From a virus, in the IMG/VR virus record IMGVR_UViG_3300022602_002120, positions 124,001 through 188,000 of that record: a stretch of DNA of 64,000 nt. One strand, written 5' to 3'. How positions within the stretch are numbered: the stretch's first letter is position 1; each line of letters begins with the position of its first letter. This document shows positions 1 through 7,594 of this stretch, in pieces. Made by a program: the position numbers and the translations under genes. The notes under the pieces are model-generated. The model saw nothing but the letters and a program-made list of their open reading frames with translations, was not told the origin of the DNA and made no database searches.

Positions 1-147
1 CCACCAATTCCAGCGGTAGTAGATAGCCCAACCTCTACGACTACGAATCACAGGTCGCCAACAATCTGGAACTAGGACTAACTTGTCTTTTGATACAGGA
101 GTACGATATATGCCCGTACCGTCTTTATTTCGATTTTGATAGATCAT
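1..147 (-). CDS. Unknown protein, N-terminal 49 residues (runs off the window)
   Basis: The frame is open from the ATG at 147 to the window edge and begins MIYQNRNKDGTGIYRTPVSK. An AGAGGA ribosome-binding site lies about 8 bases upstream of the ATG. The start lies 23 bases inside the 3' end of the upstream gene, which is the usual overlap style here. The visible part is rich in Trp, Tyr and Arg and has no motif I recognise. Being real is fairly likely; function is unknown. Confidence 0.65.
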   Translation of the reverse strand, partial: MIYQNRNKDGTGIYRTPVSKDKLVLVPDCWRPVIRSRRGWAIYYRWNWW

Positions 148-538
148 TTCTATTATCCTCTGGATAGGGCACAGGACGCCATCCTAAACTAGCTAGATCT
201 GCGCGAATTTCTTCTGTTACTGTGCTTTCACTAACATAACCATGTCTCTCCATATGACGTATATCATACTCAGTATCGTAATCTATACCGCCACCCATAC
301 CACTACAGTACCAACTTAGGTAATCACCTTTACCCTGTAGATCTGCCACAACACCACCCGCACTGCGCCAAGTTACTGCCCAAAGCTCATTTGTAAGCAC
401 AGGCCATACTTCACTTTTCTGCCACTGCATATTACACATAGCCGCATACAAGTTCTGCGCATATGAATCAAGCTTGACCTTTTCAAGTATCATATGGCTC
501 CGAGACATGTCGTCAGCCATATCATGCTTAATCAACAT
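125..538 (-). CDS. Conserved-looking hypothetical protein, 137 aa
   Basis: No family recognised. I chose the ATG at 538 (MLIKHDMADDMSRSHMIL) because it overlaps the stop of the small gene just upstream by 11 bases, suggesting translational coupling. A longer GTG start at 577 would lie wholly inside that small gene. The protein is acidic and Met-rich at its N-terminus, with a Gly-rich centre (YCSGMGGGIDYDTEYD). No membrane segment or signal peptide is visible. Confidence 0.7.
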   Translation of the reverse strand: MLIKHDMADDMSRSHMILEKVKLDSYAQNLYAAMCNMQWQKSEVWPVLTNELWAVTWRSAGGVVADLQGKGDYLSWYCSGMGGGIDYDTEYDIRHMERHGYVSESTVTEEIRADLASLGWRPVPYPEDNRNDLSKSK

Positions 539-665
539 TCTTGTGTTTGCGCTTTCTTGTATACTTGGTACGATCACGTTCTACCTTAGCTTTAAATGGC
601 AAATCCTTGTTAAACAATGCCTGATGTCTACGTATATTCATTTTAATTTTCTTGGTATTTTTCAT
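528..665 (-). CDS. Small very basic protein, 45 aa
   Basis: Reads MKNTKKIKMNIRRHQALFNK and ends YTRKRKHKNVD. About 40 percent of residues are Lys, Arg or His, so nucleic-acid binding is a reasonable guess (inference only). A perfect sigma70-type promoter sits immediately upstream, with its -10 ending 7 bases before the ATG, so the transcript would have almost no leader. The next gene starts inside its last codons. Its identity is unknown. Confidence 0.65.
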   Translation of the reverse strand: MKNTKKIKMNIRRHQALFNKDLPFKAKVERDRTKYTRKRKHKNVD

Positions 666-672
666 TGTAGTA

Positions 673-701
673 ATTATACAGTCAATGAATCAAAATGTCA
701 A
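673..701 (-). promoter_or_regulatory. Consensus sigma70-type promoter, leaderless geometry
   Basis: On the minus strand this reads TTGACA, a 17-base spacer, then TATAAT. The -35 box overlaps the stop of the gene at 698-1159. The -10 box is 7 bases from the ATG at 665, so the expected transcription start is at or next to the start codon. Confidence 0.8.
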
Positions 702-1159
702 GCGTAAGCGCCAGACCCACCATCGTCGGCATAGCCGTAACTGTGATCCATTTCTTCGTCATCATCGTCATCTTCGATGATTTCGTGCTCGCTGCCTAAC
801 TTACCCGTGACTAACTTACCAGTTTTAATAGTCTTCATTAGATGCTTCTTACGTTCCGCATCTTCCTTGGCTGTGCGCTTTGTATTATTAGTAAGTTTAA
901 GTGTCTCGTCATACTTGCGAGCCCACTCAATACCTTGTAGCCAATGATCAATAGCTTCAATAGTACCACTGAAGAAATAAGTGTCACGACTATAGTGCGG
1001 AAAGTGATCGTCCTTGGGCTTTACGTAAATATCACTAGTACTACCAATGCTGATCCATGCGCTGGTATTGTAAGGCGTGTCCGCGAACATAAACCCAAGT
1101 TGGTTAGCTTTGGCTTCTACGCTCTTCATACGCTGCATGTCGTTCCATGTTAATGCCAT
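698..1159 (-). CDS. Hypothetical protein with acidic C-terminus, 153 aa
   Basis: The N-terminus (MALTWNDMQRMKSVEAKANQ) is helical. A middle part carries aromatic residues. A Lys-rich stretch is followed by a run of Asp/Glu (about residues 130-138) and a Gly/Tyr tail. No known domain is seen. Its ATG overlaps the stop of the following small gene at 1159 by one base, and it lies in the multi-gene run that starts at the promoter near 4100. Confidence 0.75.
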   Translation of the reverse strand: MALTWNDMQRMKSVEAKANQLGFMFADTPYNTSAWISIGSTSDIYVKPKDDHFPHYSRDTYFFSGTIEAIDHWLQGIEWARKYDETLKLTNNTKRTAKEDAERKKHLMKTIKTGKLVTGKLGSEHEIIEDDDDDEEMDHSYGYADDGGSGAYA

Positions 1160-1389
1160 TATACTACCTTTCCTAATACAGTGCTGATTAATTCATCTAC
1201 TAGATGATCATAAGGTTGCCCACGAACGTGTTTGGCCATGTAGATATCTTGTACTATCTCGTTACCATTTGGACCAGACCACATAGAGCCAGTGGTAGAC
1301 TTACGCTTCTTAAGTTCTTCAACTAGATCCTCAGTTTCAAAGTCATCTAGGTCAACCCAAACTTCTTCTTCAACGGTTACGTATGGCAT
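1159..1389 (-). CDS. Small acidic hypothetical protein, 76 aa
   Basis: Starts MPYVTVEEEVWVDLDDFETE, with a beta-like first third and then helices. There is one-base overlap with the genes on both sides, so it is almost certainly cotranslated with them. No family recognised. Confidence 0.7.
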   Translation of the reverse strand: MPYVTVEEEVWVDLDDFETEDLVEELKKRKSTTGSMWSGPNGNEIVQDIYMAKHVRGQPYDHLVDELISTVLGKVV

Positions 1390-1883
1390 TATTTCTTCTC
1401 CAATTCTTTTAAAAAGTCTTCTGCTAAAGCCGTGCTAGCACTTGAACCTTTATAGCCAGAATCATCACCAGCAGACCACTTCTTAATATCACCCCAATCT
1501 GTTGAACTTGACCAACTTGGACCCCACATAGGCGTTGGTTTAGTTGGATCGTTGGGATTGACCCACGGTGTAGTTGGTGGTTGGTATGGCGGAGTAAATG
1601 GCTCAACTTTTTGTTTTTGTTGATTCCACTGTATCTTACGCATATCATCTTCTAAACTACTTAAACGGCGTGCTAGATTGTGATAGTCTTCAAACACACG
1701 TGCTAGCGGACCGTTCTTTAGCATTTGATCAGGATGTTCCGCTGTACACAGCACAGTTATAGTCATTAACGCACGTAAGGCGTCCTTAATGCGTTGATCG
1801 TCTGACTCAAGTGCTTGGTCAATAATGCTTACAATCTGTTCAAGATCGAAGTCTTTTTGGTCTTTCATTCTGCCTGTGCTCAT
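1389..1883 (-). CDS. Hypothetical protein with Pro/Trp/Ser-rich tail, 164 aa
   Basis: The first 90 residues look helical (an acidic segment, then a helix ending in RRLSSLEDDMRKIQWNQQKQ). From about residue 95 it is a low-complexity Pro/Thr/Trp/Ser region (PPYQPPTTPWVNPNDPTKPT), followed by a helical end (DFLKELEKK). This pattern suggests a folded or coiled N-domain with a flexible tail. Function unknown. Confidence 0.75.
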   Translation of the reverse strand: MSTGRMKDQKDFDLEQIVSIIDQALESDDQRIKDALRALMTITVLCTAEHPDQMLKNGPLARVFEDYHNLARRLSSLEDDMRKIQWNQQKQKVEPFTPPYQPPTTPWVNPNDPTKPTPMWGPSWSSSTDWGDIKKWSAGDDSGYKGSSASTALAEDFLKELEKK

Positions 1884-1886
1884 AGT

Positions 1887-2126
1887 TTAGTGCCTCGTAT
1901 TGCCTGCTGTTAAAATTGGTAGTAGTTCTAGTACTTCTTCGTCGATGTCTTCGAATTCATCAACTGGTATAGCACGTTCTGCCAATTCACCACTGGCAGC
2001 CATCTCTTGAATTGTAGCCACAAGCTCATCTAACTCTTCTTGTGTGCCTTCAAAATCATCAAAGCAACCTTCAGCAAAGGTAACTTTCATTGGTTTGTTT
2101 TCATCATTGTTATCTTGTTCGCTCAT
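1887..2126 (-). CDS. Acidic small hypothetical protein, 79 aa
   Basis: Contains MKVTFAEGCFDDFEGTQEEL, a segment I associate with small conserved proteins of T4-like environmental phages, though I cannot name a function. It is strongly acidic (many Glu and Asp), with a helix after residue 30. Its ATG overlaps the stop of the upstream gene (ATGA type). Confidence 0.75.
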   Translation of the reverse strand: MSEQDNNDENKPMKVTFAEGCFDDFEGTQEELDELVATIQEMAASGELAERAIPVDEFEDIDEEVLELLPILTAGNTRH

Positions 2127-2281
2127 TTTGCCTCCATGTCGTTAAGTACACCTTGTAAAAACTGCTCAATCTCTTTAGCTAACGGGTTATTAGCTTTACG
2201 TAGCTCTTGTTCTGCTTGCGCTAGGAACATACAAGCTACTCTAAATTGTAAACTACTACTCCTCGGATCCATCGCTGGCAT
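2123..2281 (-). CDS. Small helical hypothetical protein, 52 aa
   Basis: I use the ATG at 2281 (MPAMDPRSSSLQFRVACMFL), which has AAGAGGA about 5 bases upstream. The upstream extension (MNFYKRTI) lacks a ribosome-binding site. It is helical with the end FLQGVLNDMEAK. It overlaps the membrane-protein gene upstream by 26 bases. Confidence 0.65.
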   Translation of the reverse strand: MPAMDPRSSSLQFRVACMFLAQAEQELRKANNPLAKEIEQFLQGVLNDMEAK

Positions 2282-2474
2282 AATTGTCCTCTTGTAAAAA
2301 TTCACGTAATGGTGTTACCAGTAACGGCAAACACAACAAACCAATCCAGGCAAACTGCGCTACTGTAAACCATATAGACTTATAATTAACAGTAGCTAAT
2401 AAAACCACAGCTACTTCGAAATAGAATAAAGTAGACCAAAATAACCAAAGTTCAAATGGTTTAAACTTTATCAT
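2256..2474 (-). CDS. Two-span membrane protein, 72 aa
   Basis: Two hydrophobic stretches are visible, at about residues 8-30 (LWLFWSTLFYFEVAVVLLAT) and 35-55 (WFTVAQFAWIGLLCLPLLV). The C-terminus is short and acidic. It is probably an inner-membrane protein; no family recognised. It overlaps both neighbours and is cotranscribed with the VWA gene upstream. Confidence 0.7.
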   Translation of the reverse strand: MIKFKPFELWLFWSTLFYFEVAVVLLATVNYKSIWFTVAQFAWIGLLCLPLLVTPLREFLQEDNYASDGSEE

Positions 2475-2769
2475 ATTGATCCTCTGCTAGCTTATTAAAA
2501 AGGTTAAGGGCAACGGCTGTTTCTTTAACCTTCTCGACACCTGCCAATACTTCTTGTAATTGTTTGATGGTTTGGTTCAAATGTTTCCCATCTAAATTAC
2601 GCACCCAGAGTGAGGCTTTGATAATACGAGCAAGGTCGATTTCTTCCCCAACTTTAATATCGTCGGAGTCGATATCGTACGCATGTTCTAAACCAACCAT
2701 TAGAGCAAGTTCATCGCGACTTAATTCGCAGAAGAACTTGTTCTCGTCTACCTTAGCAATAATTTTCAT
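2461..2769 (-). CDS. Hypothetical helical protein, 102 aa
   Basis: The N-terminal beta strands (MKIIAKVDENKFFCELSRDE) are followed by a segment LALMVGLEHAYDIDSDDIKV and a long helix (QTIKQLQEVLAGVEKVKETA). It is directly coupled to the VWA protein gene (start at that gene's stop), so a role with the MoxR/VWA pair is possible but unproven. Confidence 0.75.
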   Translation of the reverse strand: MKIIAKVDENKFFCELSRDELALMVGLEHAYDIDSDDIKVGEEIDLARIIKASLWVRNLDGKHLNQTIKQLQEVLAGVEKVKETAVALNLFNKLAEDQYDKV

Positions 2770-4058
2770 TATGCGTATGCTTTCTTTTTCTCAAATTCAT
2801 AGTAAGCAGTAATACCAAATGTTGCTTCTTCTTTGTTACCACCGTGTACTACAAACAGTGTGTCGCAGTAGTCTGGATCACCCCAACTGTCGCCGTAGTA
2901 ACCATCTGTAAACATCACAAACTTTTTAGGAACAATGTCGTTATCACGCATGTATTCCCAGTTACACATAAACATAGTACCGCCACCGCCACCTGGTTCC
3001 CATTCCATGATGTCATCTAAGTTTTCAGGAGTGAACACTTGTGCGTTATACACACTAGTATCAAATGACCAAAGGTGTAAACGGAAACTTGTGTAAATTT
3101 CCATAATACCTTTAATTTCACTTAGAATATCACGCAACATTTCATCTGTCATAGAACCTGATGCGTCAATTGACACACAGATATCAATTTCTTTGTCAAA
3201 GTCGCTACCTGGCATAACAGCATCCATGTCCCAACCTTTACGTGACGCACGTTGCCATGTGTAGTCTGTACGCATTGTGCTTTGGATTTGTTGCTGTAAC
3301 AAACTACGCCAATCTAGTTGAGGCGCTGTAAGATCTTTAATTAATCTACGTACACCTGCTGGCAATTGACCTGCTTGGCAAGTCTGAGCCGCAGCCATCA
3401 TAGCTTCTTTGATCTCGTCACGGATCTGTTTCTTTTCTTCTTCAGAAAGTTTAGGACGACCTTTGCCATCTTTGTCGCTAGGTGTGCTACCACCATCTTC
3501 ATCACCATCGCCGTCGCTGTCACCTTCACCGTCTAAGTGTTCGTCGATTAGCATTTTTTCTAAGTCATCAATGCTGATTTTCTTAGCATTTTTCATTAGG
3601 TCATCATATACTTCTTCAGCTGACCAACCTTTATATTTGCTATCAAACAATCCAACAGGAATCTTTTCACCAATGCGTTGATCCAACAAGTCTTGATTTA
3701 CACAGTAATCGTCGGCAATATTCCAAATACGTGGGTCACGTTCACCTCTACGTCCCATGTGGTCGTATACACAGTGTAGTACCTCATGCCCCATTAAAAA
3801 TTCTACTTGTTTACTAGGCATTTTGTTAATAAATTCACTGTTATAGTAAAACATACGCCCGTCAGTAGCCGCAGTAGGACACCATTCATCTGCGTTTACT
3901 AATTTTAAACGTGTTGCTAGGTTACCAAAAAATGGCGCCTTAAGTAATAGCGCAATTCTAGCAGTAATAAGTTTTTCACGTACTTTAGCATCAGTTTGTG
4001 CGTTAGTAACCGTACCCTTAAAACCTTTATCTTTTTGTGCTGTAGTGTTAGTTGCCAT
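2769..4058 (-). CDS. VWA-domain protein with metallopeptidase-like N-domain
   Basis: 429 aa. The N-terminal half has an HExxH-type zinc site (GHEVLHCVYDHMGRRGERDP), as in the putative metallopeptidase domain of the DUF2201/VWA family. A strongly acidic Asp/Gly linker follows, and then a von Willebrand A domain with the metal-binding MIDAS motif DASGSMTDE. Such proteins work with MoxR AAA+ ATPases as substrate adaptors or chaperone partners, and a MoxR gene lies just upstream at 4461-5546. I use the ATG at 4058 (MATNTTAQKDKG), which has a GAAAGG site. The longer frame to 4115 would start inside the -35 box of the promoter. The target in phage infection is unknown. Confidence 0.85.
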   Translation of the reverse strand: MATNTTAQKDKGFKGTVTNAQTDAKVREKLITARIALLLKAPFFGNLATRLKLVNADEWCPTAATDGRMFYYNSEFINKMPSKQVEFLMGHEVLHCVYDHMGRRGERDPRIWNIADDYCVNQDLLDQRIGEKIPVGLFDSKYKGWSAEEVYDDLMKNAKKISIDDLEKMLIDEHLDGEGDSDGDGDEDGGSTPSDKDGKGRPKLSEEEKKQIRDEIKEAMMAAAQTCQAGQLPAGVRRLIKDLTAPQLDWRSLLQQQIQSTMRTDYTWQRASRKGWDMDAVMPGSDFDKEIDICVSIDASGSMTDEMLRDILSEIKGIMEIYTSFRLHLWSFDTSVYNAQVFTPENLDDIMEWEPGGGGGTMFMCNWEYMRDNDIVPKKFVMFTDGYYGDSWGDPDYCDTLFVVHGGNKEEATFGITAYYEFEKKKAYA

Positions 4059-4086
4059 TTGTTTACCTTTCTCATTTAATGTCTCT

Positions 4087-4115
4087 ATTATACTATCAAT
4101 TCTGCTAGTTGTCAA
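4087..4115 (-). promoter_or_regulatory. Consensus sigma70-type promoter for the VWA operon
   Basis: TTGACA (4110-4115), 17 bases, TATAAT (4087-4092) on the minus strand. It lies between the gene at 4112-4426 and the VWA start at 4058, and it heads the run of genes down to about 700. Confidence 0.8.
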
Positions 4116-4426
4116 GCTGAATTTACTAGTAAAAAGAAGTCTAAGGCCTTTTCTGTTACGTAGATTCTTAAATTATTGTGTTCAGTTTGCCAAGCCCACA
4201 ACGGAGTTTCCTCAACAACCTCTGGCATCTTACCAACCTTACCAAGTTCACAACTTGGACCAAACTTTTCCCAGAACCAAACACGTGCTCGGAGAAAGTT
4301 TACTTCATTGTTTTGAATACCGCCACCAAAGACACCGCGAGTATAGACAAAAAAGTTTATATAATGCGTGAAAAATTCACGTCCGGTATGTCTACCATCC
4401 ATCTTAGTTACTTTAAAATTACTCAT
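4112..4426 (-). CDS. Hypothetical protein, 104 aa
   Basis: Aromatic-rich protein (MSNFKVTKMDGRHTGREFFT; later VNFLRARVWFWEKFGPSCEL). No family recognised. It starts only 6 bases after a rho-independent terminator hairpin and has no visible ribosome-binding site, so how it is expressed is unclear (terminator read-through or a leaderless transcript). Confidence 0.65.
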   Translation of the reverse strand: MSNFKVTKMDGRHTGREFFTHYINFFVYTRGVFGGGIQNNEVNFLRARVWFWEKFGPSCELGKVGKMPEVVEETPLWAWQTEHNNLRIYVTEKALDFFLLVNSA

Positions 4427-4431
4427 AATGT

Positions 4432-4455
4432 AAAAAGCCCCTTGCGGGGCTTTTC
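4432..4455 (-). terminator. Rho-independent terminator after the MoxR gene
   Basis: Perfect 9-bp stem AAAAGCCCC/GGGGCTTTT with a GCAA tetraloop, then a T run on the minus strand. It follows the MoxR stop at 4461 and abuts the next start codon. Confidence 0.9.
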
Positions 4456-4460
4456 CTCTA

Positions 4461-5546
4461 CTATGCTACAGCCTGTACAATGTACTTGCCAAAGCGTTTG
4501 TGGAACTCATCAAACGTTTTAAGTTTGTTAGGAACAAACGGCAAGTTGTATACAGTAAGTGCTACACGTGCGCCCATAACTGTTAACTCTGTGGTAAAGT
4601 TCTCCATCATGAACTTGAAGAAGTTATCAGCATAATCATGCCATTTATCTTTGTCTGCTTCTTTGTCTTTTAAGTCTTTCAACTCATAACACATAGAAAT
4701 TGTCAAAGAATACATAGCTGAGATTTCTTTAACTTTAAGTTCTTTAACCTTACCTTCAAGTACGTCACGTGGGTTAGGCATTTGTCCTGCTACCTTACGG
4801 TGCGCCATAAACTTAACTGCTGTACCTTCACCTACTGTACCTGCTACTAAGTCAGTTTCAATGTTAGTAGGCAAGTTACCTTCTAGCAATTCACTAACGA
4901 AAGTCCATGAACGAGGTGTAGCAAACGCACGACTTGAATCTTTTGGATCAAAGTTAAACAAGTCTTGTTTAGCAAATGACACATAACCTACAACGTCTTT
5001 GTGTACACCTGCTGTAACAGCCCATTTTTGCCACGCATCAAAGTCTGGACGCATTTCCAAGTGGATGAAACGGTTAGCTAGTGGACTAGGCATTTTAAAC
5101 GTAATACCCTTGTCACCTTCTCTGTTACCTGCCGCAATCATAACAACGTTCTTAGGCAATACATACTTACCTACACGACGGTTAAGGATCAATTGGTACG
5201 CTGCAGCCTGTACGCTAGGAGCCGCACTGTTCATTTCATCAAAGAACAATACTACTACAGGATGTTTAGCAGCCATTTCTTCACTTGGCAAGTCAATTGG
5301 AGGTGCCCAATCCATCAAGCCTAAATCTTTATTGTAAAACGGAATACCACGGATATCTGTTGGGTCCATTTGTCCTAGGCGCAAGTCAATCATAGTACCA
5401 CCCATCTCTTTAGTGATGCTTTCTACTAGTTCTGACTTACCAATACCTGGAGGACCCCATAGGAACACTGGGCGTTGTTTGTTAAAGCATTGTAGTAATG
5501 CTACACGTGCTTCTTCTGAGGTTACTGTACGATTTTCTGTTGCCAT
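4461..5546 (-). CDS. MoxR-type AAA+ ATPase
   Basis: 361 aa, the usual MoxR size. Walker A is GPPGIGKSELV (about residues 31-41) and Walker B is VVLFFDEMNSA (about 99-109). A sensor/arginine region follows (NREGDKGITFKMPSPLANRF). MoxR ATPases use ATP hydrolysis to remodel or load cofactors into partners, usually together with a VWA protein, and the VWA protein encoded next downstream is the likely partner. It has its own sigma70-type promoter upstream and a strong terminator after it, so it is a single-gene transcription unit. Start: ATG preceded by a GGGGC-type site. Confidence 0.88.
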   Translation of the reverse strand: MATENRTVTSEEARVALLQCFNKQRPVFLWGPPGIGKSELVESITKEMGGTMIDLRLGQMDPTDIRGIPFYNKDLGLMDWAPPIDLPSEEMAAKHPVVVLFFDEMNSAAPSVQAAAYQLILNRRVGKYVLPKNVVMIAAGNREGDKGITFKMPSPLANRFIHLEMRPDFDAWQKWAVTAGVHKDVVGYVSFAKQDLFNFDPKDSSRAFATPRSWTFVSELLEGNLPTNIETDLVAGTVGEGTAVKFMAHRKVAGQMPNPRDVLEGKVKELKVKEISAMYSLTISMCYELKDLKDKEADKDKWHDYADNFFKFMMENFTTELTVMGARVALTVYNLPFVPNKLKTFDEFHKRFGKYIVQAVA

Positions 5547-5591
5547 TTTTGCCCCTATCTCTAATTAAATTAACTTACTAACAAAAAAACA

Positions 5592-5620
5592 ATTGTACTA
5601 TCAAATTTCACTTTTGTCAA
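5592..5620 (-). promoter_or_regulatory. Sigma70-type promoter for the MoxR gene
   Basis: TTGACA (5615-5620), 17-base spacer, TACAAT (5592-5597), minus strand, about 45 bases before the MoxR ATG. The -35 box lies just past the stop of the gene at 5626-5796. Confidence 0.75.
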
Positions 5621-5625
5621 CTACT

Positions 5626-5796
5626 TTATGCAGGTGCAAACATTCTAGCACCTTCAGCCATAAACTTTCTATAATCTTCACGCATAGTTTGTGGAAACAA
5701 GCCTAATTCTGTGCCCATTTTATCTAAGCCAACTAACAAATCACCGTTACCTTCGAACCGTGCTTGTTCGATTAAATCAGGTAAATTATTAAACAT
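5626..5796 (-). CDS. Small hypothetical protein, 56 aa
   Basis: Reads MFNNLPDLIEQARFEGNGDL and ends RKFMAEGARMFAPA. It has a GGAGCAAT ribosome-binding site and its own sigma70-type promoter, which supports a real gene. Two amphipathic helices are likely. Function unknown. Confidence 0.7.
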   Translation of the reverse strand: MFNNLPDLIEQARFEGNGDLLVGLDKMGTELGLFPQTMREDYRKFMAEGARMFAPA

Positions 5797-5829
5797 TTAT
5801 TGCTCCTGTGTTGTTAGTGTATGTGTAAC

Positions 5830-5858
5830 ATTATACACTCAAACTAACCAAAAGTCAA
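5830..5858 (-). promoter_or_regulatory. Sigma70-type promoter for the 56-aa gene
   Basis: TTGACT (5853-5858), 17 bases, TATAAT (5830-5835), minus strand, 34 bases before the ATG at 5796. Confidence 0.75.
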
Positions 5859-5861
5859 GCA

Positions 5862-6209
5862 CTAAAGGCTCTGATTGTCTAGATATTGTTGTAGATTGTT
5901 TGCGTGTAGGGCTAACATCATAGCGTCACGCTCGCTGACGATGTGTATGGTCTTGCGGTTTTGTACGTAGTAAGGTTCTTTGAACCAACGTTCAAGTTGT
6001 AAAAAGGTCTTGGGTTTTATGTCGTGTATTAATTCAAACTTATGGAACTTAACATGTTTGCGTATGGTTAAGTATGCCTTTTGCGTTAGTCTAAGACTGT
6101 TATGATTGGTTGGATTATACCACCAACTACTAGGACTTACAGATAATGGCGCTAACTCGTAATACTTAGCATGCCATTCTCCTTGCGGGGTTCCGTCACG
6201 TTTGGACAT
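5862..6209 (-). CDS. Hypothetical protein, 115 aa
   Basis: Basic and aromatic protein (MSKRDGTPQGEWHAKYYELA; later FLQLERWFKEPYYVQNRKTI). It ends in a helix with NNLQQYLDNQSL. It has a mixed alpha/beta character and no recognised domain. It follows the gene at 6213 by three bases. Confidence 0.75.
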   Translation of the reverse strand: MSKRDGTPQGEWHAKYYELAPLSVSPSSWWYNPTNHNSLRLTQKAYLTIRKHVKFHKFELIHDIKPKTFLQLERWFKEPYYVQNRKTIHIVSERDAMMLALHANNLQQYLDNQSL

Positions 6210-6212
6210 GAT

Positions 6213-6500
6213 TTAGGGATAAATCTGATCGCCAGCTTTGAGTAAAACTACTGTAAATTTGTCTGATTTAAATAAGGTATTAAGTTTCTTAGCTAGATTA
6301 ATAGCATGCCCTGGATTACTAAATGATACTTTTTTATATTTAGGTCCTGGATAGGCTACTAGCATGTTCTGTGTTTTAAGGTTAATAGGTTGGTTATCAT
6401 AAAACACCGCCCAGATGCCTTCAGAGTTAAGAATCTGATCACTCTTATAGTTTGATTTATTGACGTGCTCTAACAGCACTGTTGGTTTAGGTCTTGACAT
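6213..6500 (-). CDS. Hypothetical protein, 95 aa
   Basis: Starts MSRPKPTVLLEHVNKSNYKS. Alternating hydrophobic strands (GIWAVFYDNQPINLK, KFTVVLLKAGDQIYP) suggest a small alpha/beta fold. An AGGAGA site and a T4-late-like ATAAATA box lie upstream, which points to late expression. Confidence 0.75.
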   Translation of the reverse strand: MSRPKPTVLLEHVNKSNYKSDQILNSEGIWAVFYDNQPINLKTQNMLVAYPGPKYKKVSFSNPGHAINLAKKLNTLFKSDKFTVVLLKAGDQIYP

Positions 6501-6521
6501 AATATATGTGTTCTCCTAATA

Positions 6522-6528
6522 TATTTAT
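6522..6528 (-). promoter_or_regulatory. T4-late-like box (ATAAATA)
   Basis: GCATAAATATA on the minus strand, 22 bases before the ATG at 6500. It matches the core of the T4 late promoter (TATAAATA). Confidence 0.5.
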
Positions 6529-6533
6529 GCCAA

Positions 6534-7379
6534 TTAACTACGTAGATAATGTTTACTTTCAATCCATTTGGTTATTATTTCCAATGGGATGTTGTATTTT
6601 TGTAGTTGCATTGCTGTTATAGCTGTTTTATCCATACTAGTTATTCGTCGATGATGTTTCCAAACAGCTGATTTGTAACGGTCAAAATTCTCAACTACTT
6701 GCAATACATTTTGAATAGTATCAGTATCCCATATACCTCCGCTGGGCATGAACGCTTCTTCACTAAATTTTATAGTAGGAGTCGCATCTATTTTATACGT
6801 ATAATAATAGTAACTAGCAATTTCACTGGATGGATAAAATTCAGTCCAATCAGATAAATTATCAGTATATTTTTTGATAACATACGACCAATATCTACCC
6901 AATTGCTCTACATTCCAAATCCAAGGAGTTATATTTAAAATAGCATTAAATTTATAATCAGTTAGCCCCATTGCAAGATGAACGTTGGGATAAAATTCAT
7001 CGAAAAAGTTTGATATTTGTGTAATACAATAATTGTTAGCGTGTTTAAAATAACTTTCATCTATCGGTTTTAATAAAAAGTCTTTGCAGTCGAATACTAT
7101 GACATCTTGTACTGTATTATCTAAACTGTAAATAATTTTATTTAATTGTTGCAGATCAGAGCCGCCAAGATTAGGCATAATAAGACTGGGGATTAAGTTT
7201 ATGATCCAGTCATTGGAGAATGTTGATTCTATTAAATTTAACACACGATCTTTGATATTGCCCTGATAAATTATTGTAATATGTCTGCGCCCTTGCCAAT
7301 TTTTATTCAAACAATAAATCATTAATTCAAATTGGGGTAAATCTTGGTCGTAGACTACAACCAACAACTTACTAGTCAT
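6534..7379 (-). CDS. Putative glycosyltransferase-like protein, 281 aa
   Basis: Layout is of a nucleotide-sugar (GT-A type) enzyme: an N-terminal strand (KLLVVVYDQDLPQFELMIYC), a helix-strand pattern, and an acidic motif VIVFDCKDFLLKPID near residue 95 that resembles a DxD metal site. It resembles the DUF6492 family of glycosyltransferase-like proteins, but I am not certain. It is more AT-rich than its neighbours, consistent with acquisition as a cargo gene. Substrate unknown. Confidence 0.6.
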   Translation of the reverse strand: MTSKLLVVVYDQDLPQFELMIYCLNKNWQGRRHITIIYQGNIKDRVLNLIESTFSNDWIINLIPSLIMPNLGGSDLQQLNKIIYSLDNTVQDVIVFDCKDFLLKPIDESYFKHANNYCITQISNFFDEFYPNVHLAMGLTDYKFNAILNITPWIWNVEQLGRYWSYVIKKYTDNLSDWTEFYPSSEIASYYYYTYKIDATPTIKFSEEAFMPSGGIWDTDTIQNVLQVVENFDRYKSAVWKHHRRITSMDKTAITAMQLQKYNIPLEIITKWIESKHYLRS

Positions 7380-7594
7380 TAAAATCCGCCACCTTTTACT
7401 TGAACACTAATAATCTCAGGTTCAGTTGAGTTAACTTCAGTAAGTGCTTGAATTTGTGTTAACAAGTCAAATATATCCGCTTGTAGTTGACGTGCTTCTG
7501 CGGCACTTAGTACTAGATCACGAGCATTAGTTTGATTTAAAACCTTAACGCGATCGTTAAATTTCCTCAGATGCAGGCTTAATAGTTGTTCCAT
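7379..7594 (-). CDS. Small conserved phage-type helical protein, 71 aa
   Basis: I use the ATG at 7594 (MEQLLSLHLRKFNDRVKVLN), which has GGAG 6 bases upstream. The longer frame to 7639 lacks a site. The protein is almost all helix (ARDLVLSAAEARQLQADIFD) with a short tail. Small proteins of this kind occur in several T4-like environmental phages; the role is unknown. One-base overlap with the next gene. Confidence 0.7.
   Translation of the reverse strand: MEQLLSLHLRKFNDRVKVLNQTNARDLVLSAAEARQLQADIFDLLTQIQALTEVNSTEPEIISVQVKGGGF

Noticed and set aside
474-707. Plus-strand open frame of 77 aa
   Set aside because: Antisense to a well-supported minus-strand gene pair and crossing their promoter; no ribosome-binding site. 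The same applies to the other plus-strand frames except 47540-47974.
4059-4115. Longer N-terminus for the VWA protein (start at 4115)
   Set aside because: The start lies inside the -35 box of a perfect promoter, so it would not be on the transcript.
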